NCBI RefSeq assembly: GCF_029227915.1
Contig: NC_079883.1
Location: forward strand, 5,644,001 to 5,708,000
Direction: 5' to 3'
DNA length: 64,000 nt
From: Hydractinia symbiolongicarpus
Lineage: Eukaryota; Cnidaria; Hydrozoa; Anthoathecata; Hydractiniidae
Below the pieces are notes generated by a model, which worked only from the letters and a program-made list of their open reading frames with translations, did no database searches and was not told the origin of the DNA. Shown here piece by piece: positions 31,781 to 50,844 of the stretch (the first letter of the stretch is position 1; every line of letters begins with the position of its first letter). Position numbers and translations under genes: made by a program.

Positions 31781-33130
31781 CCGAGTCTACTTGTAAACAT
31801 TTACTATAGTTTCATATAATCACATCTACTTTATGGCAACCTAATCTGGTCCTCTCCAAACACACCCACGACTGGCCTCCAAAGGCAAATTCTAAAAGGT
31901 CAAAATATAGTAAGTATTTTAAATTTAAACCGACTCTATAATATATATCAACTTGTATATATATATACATAAATTATTGTTTAACCATCAACTCAATACA
32001 TTACCTCCCAATGTATCTGTCCTATTTAACCAAACTTCTTAACGTTCACCAAATAAAATCACCATCAAACAAGACATTTATGTACTAGGGGTATGTTTGT
32101 ACCCCACAAGTCAGCAAATTCTTTATATTGCCAAACCTGGCTTTTAAATAGTGTAAAGAAAACTACACAAGAAGTAATACATTTCCAACTTCAATTCACA
32201 CTTATTTATCACCTCAAAAACACTTACTTCTTCTCTTCTGTTTTTTTTTGTCGTACATTTGCCTCCACTTTCACGTTTTTTGGAAATATTGTAAATATTA
32301 TCACTAACTAGTTATTGTTGTTCATTTTTGTTATATATATATATATTCATATATATGCACGAGCAAAGCCTGCTATAGGTTAATTCGTGTATGTTCATGT
32401 AAATTATTTTGTTAATTTTCGGAAATATAGACTGATTGATTAATTGATTGATTATATTAAAAATTTAGTTTCTTAAATTGTTTGTTTGTTTGTTCGTTTG
32501 TTTCGCTGAAGAAGAAAAAATTAAAAGTTTAACTTATATACCCTTTAAATTCGGGCTTGCTACACGAAGCTTTAACCATAAAAATATTCAGTACTGTAAC
32601 ATAAAAACGGTTAAGACACTTTTCAAGTCATCCTAACATCGTTCATTTTTAAATAATTTTCACTTTACTTCATCTTTGCTTGAAATCATAGATCATAGAT
32701 AGTACAGCTACAGAAGCTTCTTTCTCCATTTTATCTAAGCTACTATTTTATAAAAAACAGCTGAAAGATATGGTCTTCTTTCTAAAGTTTATATCCAGTG
32801 AACACAACAACAACAGCTTTCTATTTTCACAAAAAATAGTGGCGAAATTTTAATCCAGTGAAATGAGCAATTGTAATGAATTGAATCCCGTGTGATAAAA
32901 AAAAGTCCCCGAAAACCACTGTGACAAAAGTGTAAACCAACATGTCACACTACTCCGTACGTTTGATTTAATAACATATGTTTATAAAACTTCGTTTCTT
33001 TACGTCATAATCACGCGATTAGTCACCAATTTATACTCGATTATTCGATTTTAATTTTATGCAAAATTAAGCATGACAAGAAAACGAACTAACTTTGCAC
33101 ATTATCTCAATTCTTGTCTAATGTTTCTCA

Positions 33131-33200
33131 AGTATCATCTAGGGATAGAATAAACAACAATAGTGTAGTACCATAATGGCATATCGTTTTTGATTGCGGA
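33131..33200. repeat. Extra copy of the inverted-repeat terminus
   Basis: The terminal phrase 'catctagggatagaataaac' and the following 50 bp, which begin the left arm at 33,850, also occur here in the same orientation about 715 bp upstream, with only a couple of differences. A solo end of a related element, or a tandem duplication of the terminus. Confidence 0.7.
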
Positions 33201-33849
33201 AATTACTCGTGATTTAGATTATAATACAACAAATCGTTGCAATGATATACTCAGGCGTGATCCTAGAAAAGGTTTCGCCCTTTTACTAGCGGGTTGGCCT
33301 TGTGCCCTGGATGAAAACCTGTCTCTCCCCTAATGCAAAATGGGAGGTCTAATACAGTATTTTGAGAGGACGAAAACCGTGGATTGCTCACACAGCCTTT
33401 GTTGCAAATAAATTTTCTATATATAGATTTGTCAATGTCATTTTAATGGGCGCCATATTCATTACAAACAGCGTTCGTGCGTTGAGGCTCGTTACTGCGT
33501 GCAAATACAACTTCATTTGCTCACTTGATGACGGTATAGTACAATCTTTCCAAGTAAGTCACATGGCGATTTGATGGAGTGTGTGAAAATAATAATAATA
33601 AGCTGTGTTAAACATTGTAACATTTAATGATATACAATTGTAGTTAACTTTCAAGCAAAATGAAAGATCGAGGAATATAGCATGTCAAGCATGGCTTTTA
33701 TATAAGATTTATTGCGCATGTGTGCGTGCTGCGTACTGCGCATGTGTAGCAAAAGCGATAAACATTCTTGCAGAATCGTCAAAAAACTCGATTTCCGACA
33801 ATCTTCGATTGTAGGAAATCCCGCTTCTTGCCTAATCCTCCTCAAGTAT

Positions 33850-40080
<6,231 letters not shown>

Positions 40081-40956
40081 TCACAATTGCTCTCCACATT
40101 GGAATATATATAGCTCGAGCTGCCCCAGAGTTCCTGCAGTGCTCAATACTGGCTCTGGTATCCGCTGACGAAGGCTTGTTAGCCGAAATACCAAAGTTGT
40201 CTGGATTCTCACGAATCCTTTTGCCGACGACGTGGCTCAGTGGATAAGAGCCCGCGGTGCATCTGATGCGACGATCCCGGGTTCGAGTCCCTGGACTGCC
40301 GAGGCAAAGGGATTTCGCGATTATCCTGCAACTTTGTAATGGTATCCTGTTAATATGATATGCACTCACAATTGCTCTCCACATTGGAATATATATAGCT
40401 CGAGCTGCCCCAGAGTTCCTGCAGTGCTCAATACTGGCTCTGGTATCCGCTGACGAAGGCTTGTTAGCCGAAATACCAAAGTTGTCTGGATTCTCACGAA
40501 TCCTTTTGCCGACGACGTGGCTCAGTGGATAAGAGCCCGCGGTGCATCTGATGCGACGATCCCGGGTTCGAGTCCCTGGACTGCCGAGGCAAAGGGATTT
40601 CGCGATTATCCTGCAACTTTGTAATGGTATCCTGTTAATATGATATGCACTCACAATTGCTCTCCACATTGGAATATATATAGCTCGAGCTGCCCCAGAG
40701 TTCCTGCAGTGCTCAATACTGGCTCTGGTATCCGCTGACGAAGGCTTGTTAGCCGAAATACCAAAGTTGTCTGGATTCTCACGAATCCTTTTGCCGACGA
40801 CGTGGCTCAGTGGATAAGAGCCCGCGGTGCATCTGATGCGACGATCCCGGGTTCGAGTCCCTGGACTGCCGAGGCAAAGGGATTTCGCGATTATCCTGCA
40901 ACTTTGTAATGGTATCCTGTTAATATGATATGCACTCACAATTGTTCTCCACATTG

Positions 40957-40960
<4 letters not shown>
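40081..40960 (+). repeat. Three tandem copies of a 285-bp tRNA-derived (SINE-like) unit plus a partial fourth
   Basis: Copies start at 40,081, 40,366 and 40,651 (tcacaattgctctccacat) with an exact 285-bp period and almost no differences; a partial copy starts at 40,936. Each has RNA polymerase III type-2 boxes: A TGGCTCAGTGG (40,233 in copy 1) and B GGTTCGAGTCC (40,280). The D and T arms look tRNA-like, but acceptor and anticodon stems do not pair, so it is tRNA-derived rather than a working tRNA. A long open frame on the minus strand here is only the repeat translated. Confidence 0.8.
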
Positions 40961-41006
<46 letters not shown>

Positions 41007-42475
41007 CAAAATTTATATGGATAATTATACAGTAACAGCTGTCATAGCCGTTAAAAATAAATATCTTTCACGCGCAGTCGTATCTTGTTCTTTTCTTGCT
41101 TTTTATTGAAGCATAACATGCTAAGAAACTACGTAGATGACTATTGGAATATCAATATCGAAGAAAAGTACAGAAATTTAAGCAGATCAGATTTCTACCG
41201 TATAATTAGCCGCACAAGCAGCTCATTTTACTGCATGTATCGTATAATTATCCTGTAATGGCTAACTTTCACCCTGACAGGTCAAGTTATGGTTAAAAAG
41301 TATCTAGTAGCATTTTTTCACTGATGTATAATGTAGATTATAATCTGCATGCAAAAACTAGATTTTAATTTTAAAATCAAATTAAGATGTCTTCACTGAA
41401 AATTAAAGTTTGTAATAGGCTGGTTGGTCTACGGCTTATCGCATGCTTATTTTGCCTGTCAATTTGTGCAAAAGATTTTTTGAATGTATACAACACCACA
41501 TCACAATGGAACTAGTCTGAAATTGCTCAGATTTGTAGAACTTTTCTGCAGACCATGTCTCAAAGGGTATTGTATTGGAATAGCCTTCAACCCATAAAAC
41601 AACGGTTGACTATCCCAGATATCTTTAGATTTCCGCCCATGATATATCTCCCTGTCATCCTTTTACAGGCGTCCTTGGCCCAAAATAACAATTCGGCTAC
41701 CAGTTTAAATAAAATATGCATATTATTATTGAGCTCACTGCTCAGTGACTAAACAGGAGGGTTCTACAATTTAGCCACCCTGTTTAATTTTTTCTCTGTA
41801 AACATTAGTTATGCTACCTAAATTGGAAAGTCAACCTTTTGTTGCCTTAATGAATTTCTTATCTTCAATGCTTTAGAGTGTTTTCTCAATGCTGTATATA
41901 TTTTATTCACATAAACTAGCTCTTATGCAAGGATATTGTGTTATTAAAACATTATTTTACTGGTACAACTTTTAACTTTTATTAGAAACCTTATTTACTG
42001 AAAAAAATGATGTAACTTTTCTATGTCATTATATTTCAGTCTTGCGTTTGTCAAAAGTAATAAAAAACGATTTTTAATAATTAGTCTAGCATCACCAGTT
42101 GCAAATGCTAGCCAAACGAGGCTTAAGTTTTTATTGGTTTGCAATACGTTGATGATTAGAAATAGGCTTTGTGTATCCTCAGTAACAAAAAAACCCCAGC
42201 TCCGTCATAACGTTGGTTCCACAGCTTCATAGCTGTACAGCTATCTTGTTTTAACTGTTTTGTTTCATTATAAAGCTGTCTGGCTATTTTAAGACTTTTT
42301 TCACTTATAATACTAACTTCGCATTTTAATACTACCTTGGTATTTCATATTACTTTGATAAGCAGTAATATTAGAACTACCTATTCTATTTGTAAAACAT
42401 TTTGCTACGTTATTTTCATAAGGGCGTAACATCTTGACGTCATCTGCCGGTTGTTTCCTTTGCCTACTCTAATCC

Positions 42476-42521
42476 TTGCTCGACCAGGAAGGACAAAAAA
42501 GTGTGGTCCCTGGTCGAGCAA
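42476..42521. repeat. 13-bp hairpin in the right arm (mirror at 38,164-38,209)
   Basis: Arms ttgctcgaccagg (42,476-42,488) and cctggtcgagcaa (42,509-42,521) are exact reverse complements with a 20-nt loop. The same hairpin is in the left arm. Could mark an old element end or be a protein-binding site. Confidence 0.8.
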
Positions 42522-43178
42522 CGACAGAAAGATTTTAAACAATAAAAATGTCATATTTATTTTGAAAATATTTGCAAAATCCATTTAACATGCCAGACAA
42601 CATATCTATCTTCATATTTACTTTCTCAGCACCATCGTGTAGTCGAGTAAATGCTCAACTTGGGATCGCATCGCAAGATTTTATTGGTGCCCCCGCTTAC
42701 AAAGAAAAAAAATTCGGCCTCCATAGTAGGCCAACCAGGAAAACCTTTTACTTTTACAATGCTTTAAGACCCCTAACGCATCTTCTTTTTACTATAAAAT
42801 ATACTTTAAAAAAATCAATATCTAGCATAAATGTGATTGGGGTATAACTCCCTGAATTTTAGTCGGTTCACCAAAATTTTGCTTTATTGGGGTATAATTA
42901 TCTAAGTTAAAACCTACATTTATCAACAAATATAATAACCATTAAGGAAGGTAAAGTCTTGCTTAGTGTTTATTGGATGATTTTAATTCCGTGTTTACTC
43001 TGAGAAATTATATTGTCTGGATTCGAAATTCGAATTAGGATGACACATCTGTTTGCATCCAAGCGTTTAAAAGAGAGAAACAGAATTTTGATACCTTTAA
43101 AGAAAGGTTAGTTAACTAGCCTTTGTGTTTTGCTGGAAAGTTAACTCGATGTTAGCAGTTCATCATCGTCGTATCACC

Positions 43179-43850
43179 ATGGAACAAACACCCAATAATC
43201 CATCTCGTTAAGTCATAAACTTGCAAGACGTGATCGCCAAAACCATTCAGAGACTCCAGCCAACAATTGTCAAAGCTGCTGAAGACGCTGCCACCAAAGC
43301 TGCTGTTGCAGTTGCAGAACAATTATCTGGACAAGTGGACAAGCTAAAAGCGAGAATGGAACGAAAAATGAAACATGGACTGTTGCAACAGAAAGGCAAC
43401 CAGGAACATTATAATGCAGCAGTAAAAATCCTGGATACTATTGATGATTCCTTGGTAGCCCTTGAAGAAAACGAATTAAACACAACAAAAGAGTGCTTAC
43501 AAAAAGGTAAGAAACTAGTCTTCTCGCGAACTAAAGTGATAAAGATTGCGGACAGGGAGGTTTGGTTGACAGCTTGAGAATTTGAAAACGACAATCTTGT
43601 GTCCAGCTCTGATAAATAAAGACAACTTAAAGAATCTGTAAAATCTGTTTGCGAAATAAGGGACAAAATCAGAAAGGCCAAGGCAAACGATAATAAAACC
43701 TTTGGCGAACGATATTCTATGGACAATGTGACTTGCTATAGCTGTAGACGTGTAGGGAATTATTCCACACATTGTCCATTCCATTCAAAAACAACTTCGG
43801 CATCAATATCTTCTACGATTCCTACAGATCGAAAGAGATAAAAACATTCA
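43179..43850 (+). pseudogene. DIRS-like gag remnant with zinc-knuckle-like motif
   Basis: ATG 43,179 is in frame with the main open stretch (43,221-43,577), but codon 11 is TAA (43,209), and the left arm has the same stop. The protein is helical and charged (KAAEDAATKAAVAVAEQLSG, then DKLKARMERKMKHGLLQQKG). After a TGA at 43,575 and a TAA near 43,617 it reaches CYSCRRVGNYSTHC, a CCHC knuckle in which the His is Asn. A gag-type nucleocapsid is the likely origin. Confidence 0.6.
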
Positions 43851-44209
43851 TTTTGTAATTTTCTTTTCTTTGTATAAGATATTCAATATGTTTACAGTAA
43901 ATTGAAAATGTTGATATTTGTTATAATTTCCCTCGGTCCCCCCCGAATAATTTGATTCTAGAGACTATCAAACCTCAAGCTTCTGTCGCTGGTAAGATTA
44001 CGGCACACTACGATTTTTAGGAAAAGAATTGCAAGCTCCCCCATTTGTCTTAAACACAGTGTACCGTTTACCATTCTTATCGATTCCAATTTCATTTTTG
44101 GCCAGAAACAATTTATCTATTCTCAAAGAAAAAAAGATTTGTTGAAAGTACTATAAGCGACCTCCTACAAACAAATGCATCAAAAAAGTCAAGGATTCAT
44201 CTTATTAAG

Positions 44210-45430
44210 TGAACAATTTGGCTGTTGCAACTAAGAACAAGAAATTGAGACCCGTTTTGGACTTACGTCCCGTAAATAAGTATTTAGATGTAAAAAAGTT
44301 TAAGTGATACGATGATAAGCGCTTTTAAGGTCGAAAGTAATAAAATAGTAATCTTTTTCAAAAATACTAGATACGGTGTTAATGTTACTCAATAGTATGT
44401 TTTCTTAGTGTTACCACTTGGATTAGCTAGTGCATGTTTCATTTTTACGAAAACTATCGAACCGTTAGTCAAAAAAATGGCGAGCTGAATGAATAAGACC
44501 AGTGTTGTAATAAAACGAGGGAATAGTAGGATGCTGATCATACTTTGATATACTAAAAATGAGAGACATTTTAGTTCATGATTTAAAACACGCTGGCCTC
44601 ACAATTAATTTTAGAAAGTCCAGTCTGCACCCTAAAAGAACCGGAGAATGGTTGGGTTATCAAATCGATACAACCCTCATGGAATTTTTAGTGCCGCCAC
44701 ACAAAATCTCAAGAATTGCAGGTCATATTATATAGCTAGATGTCCCCAGCAATCGGCTCGTTGGCTCGGCTCTTTACCAGACAAATGTATGATTTTATCG
44801 AAAGAAAATTTTCTTGGTATAGCTTATACTTCACTCCCAAGGCTTTGCAAAAAGAACTGAATGTTAGGAAAATGAACTTCCGAAAAAGCAACGGATTTCA
44901 CATCAAACACAATTCCACCATTACAAAAGTCGTATATTCGGACGCAAGTGGCGAGGGATGCGGAGGTTGTTTGATAAAAATTAGCAAACGTTGTTTCGAA
45001 AGGATTCTTCACCAATCTCGAGAAAAAGCACATTTCTATTTACCGCGAACTTACAGCAGTCGTTCGAGTTTTACAGTCTCTTTCTCATCTCTTGAAAAAA
45101 GAAACAGTCCAGTGGTTCACTGACAATATCAATGTTACTAGAATCATTGAGGCAGGAAGCATAAAATAGCACTTACAAAATTTAGGCATTCCAATATACA
45201 GCCTCTGCAACGTTAACGACATTTCACTGCACACAACTTGGATTCCTAGGGAATTAAACGTCACAGCAGATGCAATTTCAAAATCACCGGACACAGATAT
45301 TTGGTCGATAGATAATGAAACTTTTAATTACATTGAAAAAAACTTCGGACAATTAATTTTTGATAGATTTTTCGACGAATTACAAACAAAGAAGAGAAAA
45401 TTGAATTCAAAATTCTATTGTCCTAACACG
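44210..45430 (+). pseudogene. DIRS-like reverse transcriptase and RNase H remnant
   Basis: RT start motif KLRPVLDLRPVNKYLDVKKF near 44,245, then many stops through the palm region. RNase H is better kept: VVYSDASGEGCGGCLIKI (44,929), VQWFTDNINVT (45,112) and TTWIPRELNVTADAISK (45,236). The order fits LTR or DIRS elements; the downstream tyrosine recombinase decides for DIRS-like. The mirror copy is at 35,255-36,475. Confidence 0.75.
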
Positions 45431-46139
45431 GGCGAAGTTGATGCCTTCACTAACAACTGGGCAGGAGAATTGTAATGGCTTTGCCCACCGATAACACTAA
45501 TTGGAAAAATTTGACGCATATGAAAAATCGCAAAGCAGAAGGTGTACAATTCGATATTTGATATTAGATCCATATTTCTTTAATTATTCCAGGAACAAGT
45601 GTGTTTTTCAAGGGTTTGCTAAGTTCTATTGCTTAGCGTTAAATTTAAGTTTTTTTATGAATAAAATTTCAAGTATAGTTTTGGTGTACATACTTTTTTG
45701 TTTTATATGCCGCTCCCATTATCTTCGCTAAATTGACATTATCATTCCGACACGCGAGAAGATGTCCCATGTGGTTTTGTTACACATTTTACAGTTAGCT
45801 TTTTGCGGCTTGTTGATGCCTTTCCGGCGTACGAACTGCCCAATTGTGACTTATTGATTACCTTTTATGGCAGTGACCCTTTTGGGGTGATTAAACGACG
45901 CCTCTTATGGCCTGTTAACGCCTTTTCGAGAACGATCACAACGGTATGTTAATTTATTTCATTAATGATTAGACTATTTATGCACTGGAATATGGAAGAA
46001 AATGGACCCAAGGCTGAAGCACAGCTTATCATCTCTCCCGAACCTAATCCACTCTGCTTACGCAGACACTATTATCGATAAGTATAGGAAGACTTGGATA
46101 AATTGGGTTGCGGAGTCAGAATTTCACTAAGGTAAACGC

Positions 46140-46880
46140 TTGCCCAGCCCATCCATTTTACGTCGCAATTTACTTTACCGAAATTTTCAATGGAGAAAAA
46201 ACAATAGGTTTTTAAACTCTGCTTTTTGCGACATCCACTGGGGCCATCACACTTCTGAACTACCCTCATCGACAAATCATTCCTTCGTGAAACTTTCGTT
46301 GACAGGTGCAAAGCGCATCAATGCAAGGACAGACACGCACAAAAACAGAAAATAATAAAATAATTAGTTGACGTTTACAGATGCTCGGAAAATCTCATGC
46401 GGTTACGCTTTTTGATTGTTTGTCTAATTGGATCTTCCGGTTTTCGCAGAGTCAGTGAACTTCTAGAGATAAAAGTTACTACAGATTTTCCTACCTAAAG
46501 CTAAAACAGATCAATTACGTGAACGCAACATCGTTTTCGTCGGAATCCTTGACACCAAATATTGTTCGGTTTATTGGCTGAAAGAATATCTCGCCTTATT
46601 CTCGTTTTCACACCAACTGGACGCATATTTGATTTGCTCAGCTCACGGAGAACACTTTGTTTCCTATTTAACAATACGAACCACATTCTTTACACTCGCT
46701 GAGGTCCAGCGGCGCATCCGCTGCTGCCAACAATAATATACCAGACCGCATGATTTCAAAACACGACCGTTGGTCTTCAACCACAAGCAGAGATGGCTAT
46801 ATCAAGGAAACTCGCGAACGAAGATTTAGCGTGTCTAAGTCACTACGATTATAAATAGAGTTCTTGCTACTTTTGAGCCT
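46140..46880 (+). pseudogene. Tyrosine recombinase remnant of the DIRS-like element
   Basis: N-terminal SAM-like part NHSFVKLSLTGAKRINARTD (46,265 on), then LRFLIVCLIGSSGFRRVSEL with the first catalytic Arg region, AKTDQLRERNIVFVG, YCSVYWLKEYL, and the C-terminal box SLRSSGASAAANNNIPDRMI ... KHDRW ... DGYI with Arg, His and the candidate Tyr nucleophile. Frames change and stops occur. The left arm copy has deleted 85 bp covering the LRFLIV...SEL block. Confidence 0.75.
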
Positions 46881-48879
46881 CTGCAATCAAAAACGAAAGA
46901 TATGCCATTATGCTACTACACCATTGTTGTTTATTCTATCCCTAGATGTGATTAGATAAAGCTGATTTTGTTGGATTATACTTATACAATTAACACTGGA
47001 TAGCTAGTTAGCTGGCTAGCTTTTAAATTTTACAAGTCAGATAGCTCTTTGGGCCAAAATTGTAAGCCAAAGTCTTGTCGTTGTGAGCGTCACCAATAAA
47101 TTTGCGACCAACTTTGCACTTTCATTACATAAATATTTAAAGGGAGTTCGCCTGTTGCAGCAATTTCGATAAAAATATATCACAATTGATATTTTTAACT
47201 TTATGAATTTGTGCGTAGTTTAGAATGAATTAGTTTCGACCGACAGACAGACAGCAGCTATTATTATAGAGAAGGGAAGAAATTATTTGTGGAAAAACTG
47301 ATTGCGGAATTAAAGACTGCGAGGTGTAGTTGTTAAATTAAGGTATGACCAGAGGATTAGTCCAGACGGCCAAACTACAGTAGCTAGGCACATGGTTCTA
47401 AGAATGTATGAAGTATCCCTTTATTCGCTTCTGAAAAATGAATCGAAACAAAATATGTGTACCTCTACTGATAGCATCTAAAGTTCTTAAATTGTGTAGT
47501 AATTGTGAAAAGCTTTAAAAAATTCTGCTGCAAGGGAGGAAACGTAGTTTAGAATCGACAAAACCTAAGAAGCCTTGATGTTTTATAGCAGGTTCAGAAA
47601 AAAATTACAGCTGACTTTGAAAACAAAGGAATAAATTACTCTCAAAAAGAACATAAAACTGCCACATAATTAACTGATCATAAATTAAGTAACAATTTCA
47701 TTAAGACTTTTAGTAATATTGGCCAGTTGAATGTTTAAAAAATTCTTTGGCGACAGCAGCACAAGCTATTCCTTCAAATGCCAAGGTATTTGATTCCATC
47801 AATATTGTTTTTCACTAGCAGTTAATTATCTTTCTGTGGTAAGGACCTTAGGGAAAGTTTTGTTCTAATTTCACCCAGTCAGAAAATATTATGTTTATCG
47901 GAATGTATACCTGATGGCAGCATTAGCCTGTATTTTATAAGTGCAAAGGGTGTGTTGAATATTGCCAAAGATAAATATGCATACATTAATCTCAGCAAAT
48001 ATTTCTTCACAAGAATTAACCTCGCAGCACAAGCCTTTATTTTTTGGAAGTGAGAAATCAACAAAAGTATTAAGGTTCTGTAGCATTTCTTTTTTAATTG
48101 TATGAATTTTCGTCGTGTGAAAGAACACACAAAAACACAAAGATACGTTGTTTTTCTTATCAATTTTTGGGTGATGATCGAAAACTTAAAAGTAGATGAA
48201 GTTCAGAGGAAAAGTGTGCTTTGCGGTTAAAAGGAAACTAGCGGCCTTATAAAGTTATTAAGAAGAGAAAGCTCTTTAGGCAATGCGCCTGTAAGAAAAA
48301 CGTTATTTGCAGTTGCTGATTACTCTAAGCCAAACAAACCATAATTAGAACCTTGATTGCCAAATTGGCAATATTGCACACAATATTTTTAAATTGTTTC
48401 CCCAAGGTGTGAAGATATAAATGGAATTTTATTGTATCTCACATGCAATTTGAAGTTGTCAATGTTGATAGAAGGTTTCACGGCGTATTTGAGGTGGTTG
48501 ATTATTTTCTGAGAATTGCAATCTTTCAATGTTAACTTTAAGTGAAATCAAAAAAAACACCTTTTCAGTCTACCTGGCTGTCAAGGTCCGAATTTCAAAA
48601 TTCGTGTAAAAACAGTCCAAATATTTAATTTTTTTTATTCAACTTTTATATGCACTCTAATTGTATAACATATGTCTGTGTGCTGATAGAATTTATGGTT
48701 GTACGTTCCAGACACTCTGGGTTCAATCATATTCTCCCTTTCAGGAAATATGATTTAACCCTGATTATGATTTAAGCGTGGGAGCATTTTCTGTTGAGAA
48801 TAAAATATGGATGTAAATATTTACCTATATGTATACACACCATCCGGATAAACTATCAGAGTTAATCGCTAACATATTG

Positions 48880-48970
48880 CTGCACGTAGTGTAGTGGGTT
48901 CGTCTGCGGCTCCAAGTTCTGTGGACCGCGGATCGAATCTCGCTCACTGCTTGGCAGTATGTTAGTGATG
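48880..48970 (+). repeat. tRNA-like sequence flanked by short inverted repeats
   Basis: A box TAGTGTAGTGG (48,887-48,897) and B box-like ggatcgaatct (48,930-48,940), 32 bp apart. The flanks 'gctaacatattgc' and 'gcagtatgttagt' form a stem around it. No convincing cloverleaf, so a tRNA-derived SINE fragment is more likely than a tRNA gene. Confidence 0.45.
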
Positions 48971-49739
48971 AACAAAGTAGTTCTTCTTCAATATATTATT
49001 GTTTGTTAAGTTTATAATATGATTTTTGATTACGTATTTCATTCTCGATCGATATCATCCGCTCTTTTTAATCTAACTAGCTTTCCTTTGTAAATAAATT
49101 CTTTTCTAAATGTTCTACCACGTTAATTTGTGTCAAGCTTTGTGATAAATAGATATGACTTACTTGAGTAAAACGGTACCTTTCAACTCTCTTTAGGTAT
49201 AATTTTTTTTATTCCTTCTTGCCATATTTATTGCCATATTTACCGCACAATTTACGATAGTTTAGTGTTATTTCTTAACCAGTACTTTATTCCCCACAAC
49301 ACAGAATGTATAGTACATATACAGTTGGCTAGTTGCTAAAATCTCAACATTAACGATGTCGTCTCTTGACTCCTTGCAAAAATCAATAAATTTATGTCGT
49401 CTCTGCTTCTAAAATTTTATGTTACTATACCATTCAGCTAAGTTATTAAATTTAGTTAAAGAAAAGTTAAAGAATTTGGTTAAAATATCGGGAGGATTGT
49501 GCATTTCGGGTTTCTTTGAAGCACAGACCATGAAATTTATTATAGCTATCAGAAAAAACAAAACAAGAAACAGTCCAACAATTTGTCCCTACATACGCTG
49601 CGCTAATATCCAGACATGCTTGGTGTGAATTCGGTAATGGTTTGAAAGTCCTGCTAACATCAGGAATGACACAACAATAGCGAATAGTGCTAGTAGAGAA
49701 AACGTATAAAAATATGTGATTTTGAACAGTTACAAATTT

Positions 49740-50300
49740 ATTGGGGATTAGGGTATTGAGGTATAAAATTGACGGTATAATGACTTAATCAATCCGTCCA
49801 TACCGAAACTGATTCCGTGACCCAAGTTTCATAAAATTGCGTAATTTGTTCTCAGGTTGTTCTTAGTTGTTCACGCAGTGAAAAATGATCCGCCGATTAA
49901 CAAAAGAATTTTTAAAAATATTACTTGCGTCAGTCTAACGCTGGACGTTCTTGGTTATATGAAAGAGAAATGTGACTTTGAAAAGAAATGTCACTTTGCC
50001 GGTCACAGACTGACACAACTTTAGAATAAACATTAATATAAATTATCGAAGCTTGCGGAAAAACCTACTTAAGCAAAAGAAAAATTAATTAAGTCATAAA
50101 CCCGTCTATTTCAAAACGTCTGTTTCAAAACAAATAACATAGCTTCATAAATTTAGTCCAATATTTGCCTTAGGTTTGCCCTAGTTACCCACGCAGAAGG
50201 TGCCGTCAGTTATTTCCACTCCTTCCCAATTTATATGTCATGAAACTTAAGAATGCCCTGAAATGGCTTCACTAACTTTCATAATATCATTGACAGCACA
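49740..50300. repeat. Dispersed repeat, related to 10,540-11,160
   Basis: Shares 'cgtgacccaagttt'-type, 'cccacgcag' and 'gtcagttatttccac' blocks and the ending 'aatggcttcacta' in the same order. It lies just 3' of gene D as the other lies within gene B. Confidence 0.5.
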
Positions 50301-50620
50301 GTTTGTATTTGCGTAATTTTAAAATGGTGATTTTAACTTTCTTTCAGAGCCATTTTTGTATTAATATAAGAGATACAAAATGTGCGTCTGAACAATTACA
50401 GTAGCCAAAATGTACTAAGTTAACCTGATTTGTTTATTTTTGCAGCAAATTCAGAATTAAGTACTAACAATAAATTTAGTACAAAAGCAACAACCGAAAA
50501 ACACTAAATTAAAGAAGAATTGGTTTATCATTGGGACTAACTTTATTAACCAATATCTTGTCTTGAATTTAATAAACAGTAATAATACACGCAATGCGAA
50601 ACCAATAAAATAACGTTTCC

Positions 50621-50844
50621 TCATCTAATGTAACAGGTAATATAACTGGTATCTGAATCTCTTCCATTCATACTGCTTAAACAGGAGCATCTCTTACTTC
50701 CAAAATTATAAATTGCTCCGTTGTAACTGGAACTCTTCTTAATACAAAGCTTTATGCATTCATTCATGGTTACGGGGCTTCCAGCAGTAACGTCGTTACC
50801 GAAACTACCATTTGCCGTGCCCTCACCGATTTGCCAGGAGCATC
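50621..50844 (-). CDS. Gene D last exon: WSC-like six-cysteine domain
   Basis: 224 nt with TGA stop (50,621-50,623). It begins GA to complete the Arg codon split with the 55-nt exon, then C-S-W-Q-I-G-E-G, NECIKLC, KRCSC and TCYIR: six cysteines. An alternative acceptor (CAG before GGACAAAT) 33 nt upstream would keep phase and add ten or eleven residues including NIT. The nearer acceptor is the one conserved in all four copies. Confidence 0.65.

Larger units (their letters stand above)
28122..32453 (+). mobile_element. CR1/L2-like LINE, inactive
   Basis: Order: ORF1-like (28,122-28,890), endonuclease (29,540-30,475), reverse transcriptase (30,640-31,780), untranslated 3' region, and a short repeated tail 'gattgattaattgattgatt' at about 32,433-32,452. 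A microsatellite-like tail instead of poly(A) and an EEP endonuclease fit the CR1/L2/Jockey group. Many stops in all parts. Confidence 0.75.
41002..46948 (+). repeat. Giant inverted repeat, right arm (DIRS-like element on plus strand)
   Basis: Mirror of the left arm. The inner part (41,002 to about 44,600) looks almost identical to the left; outwards of about 45,080 substitutions are frequent (about six in 240 bp around 45,240-45,480). It ends at 'ccctagatg' (46,948), the complement of the left terminus. The arm holds 2.2 kb without recognisable genes (41,002-43,150) and then a DIRS-like element. Confidence 0.95.

Noticed and set aside
40226-40301. Functional tRNA gene
   Set aside because: A and B boxes are perfect, but acceptor and anticodon stems do not pair and no terminator T-run follows.
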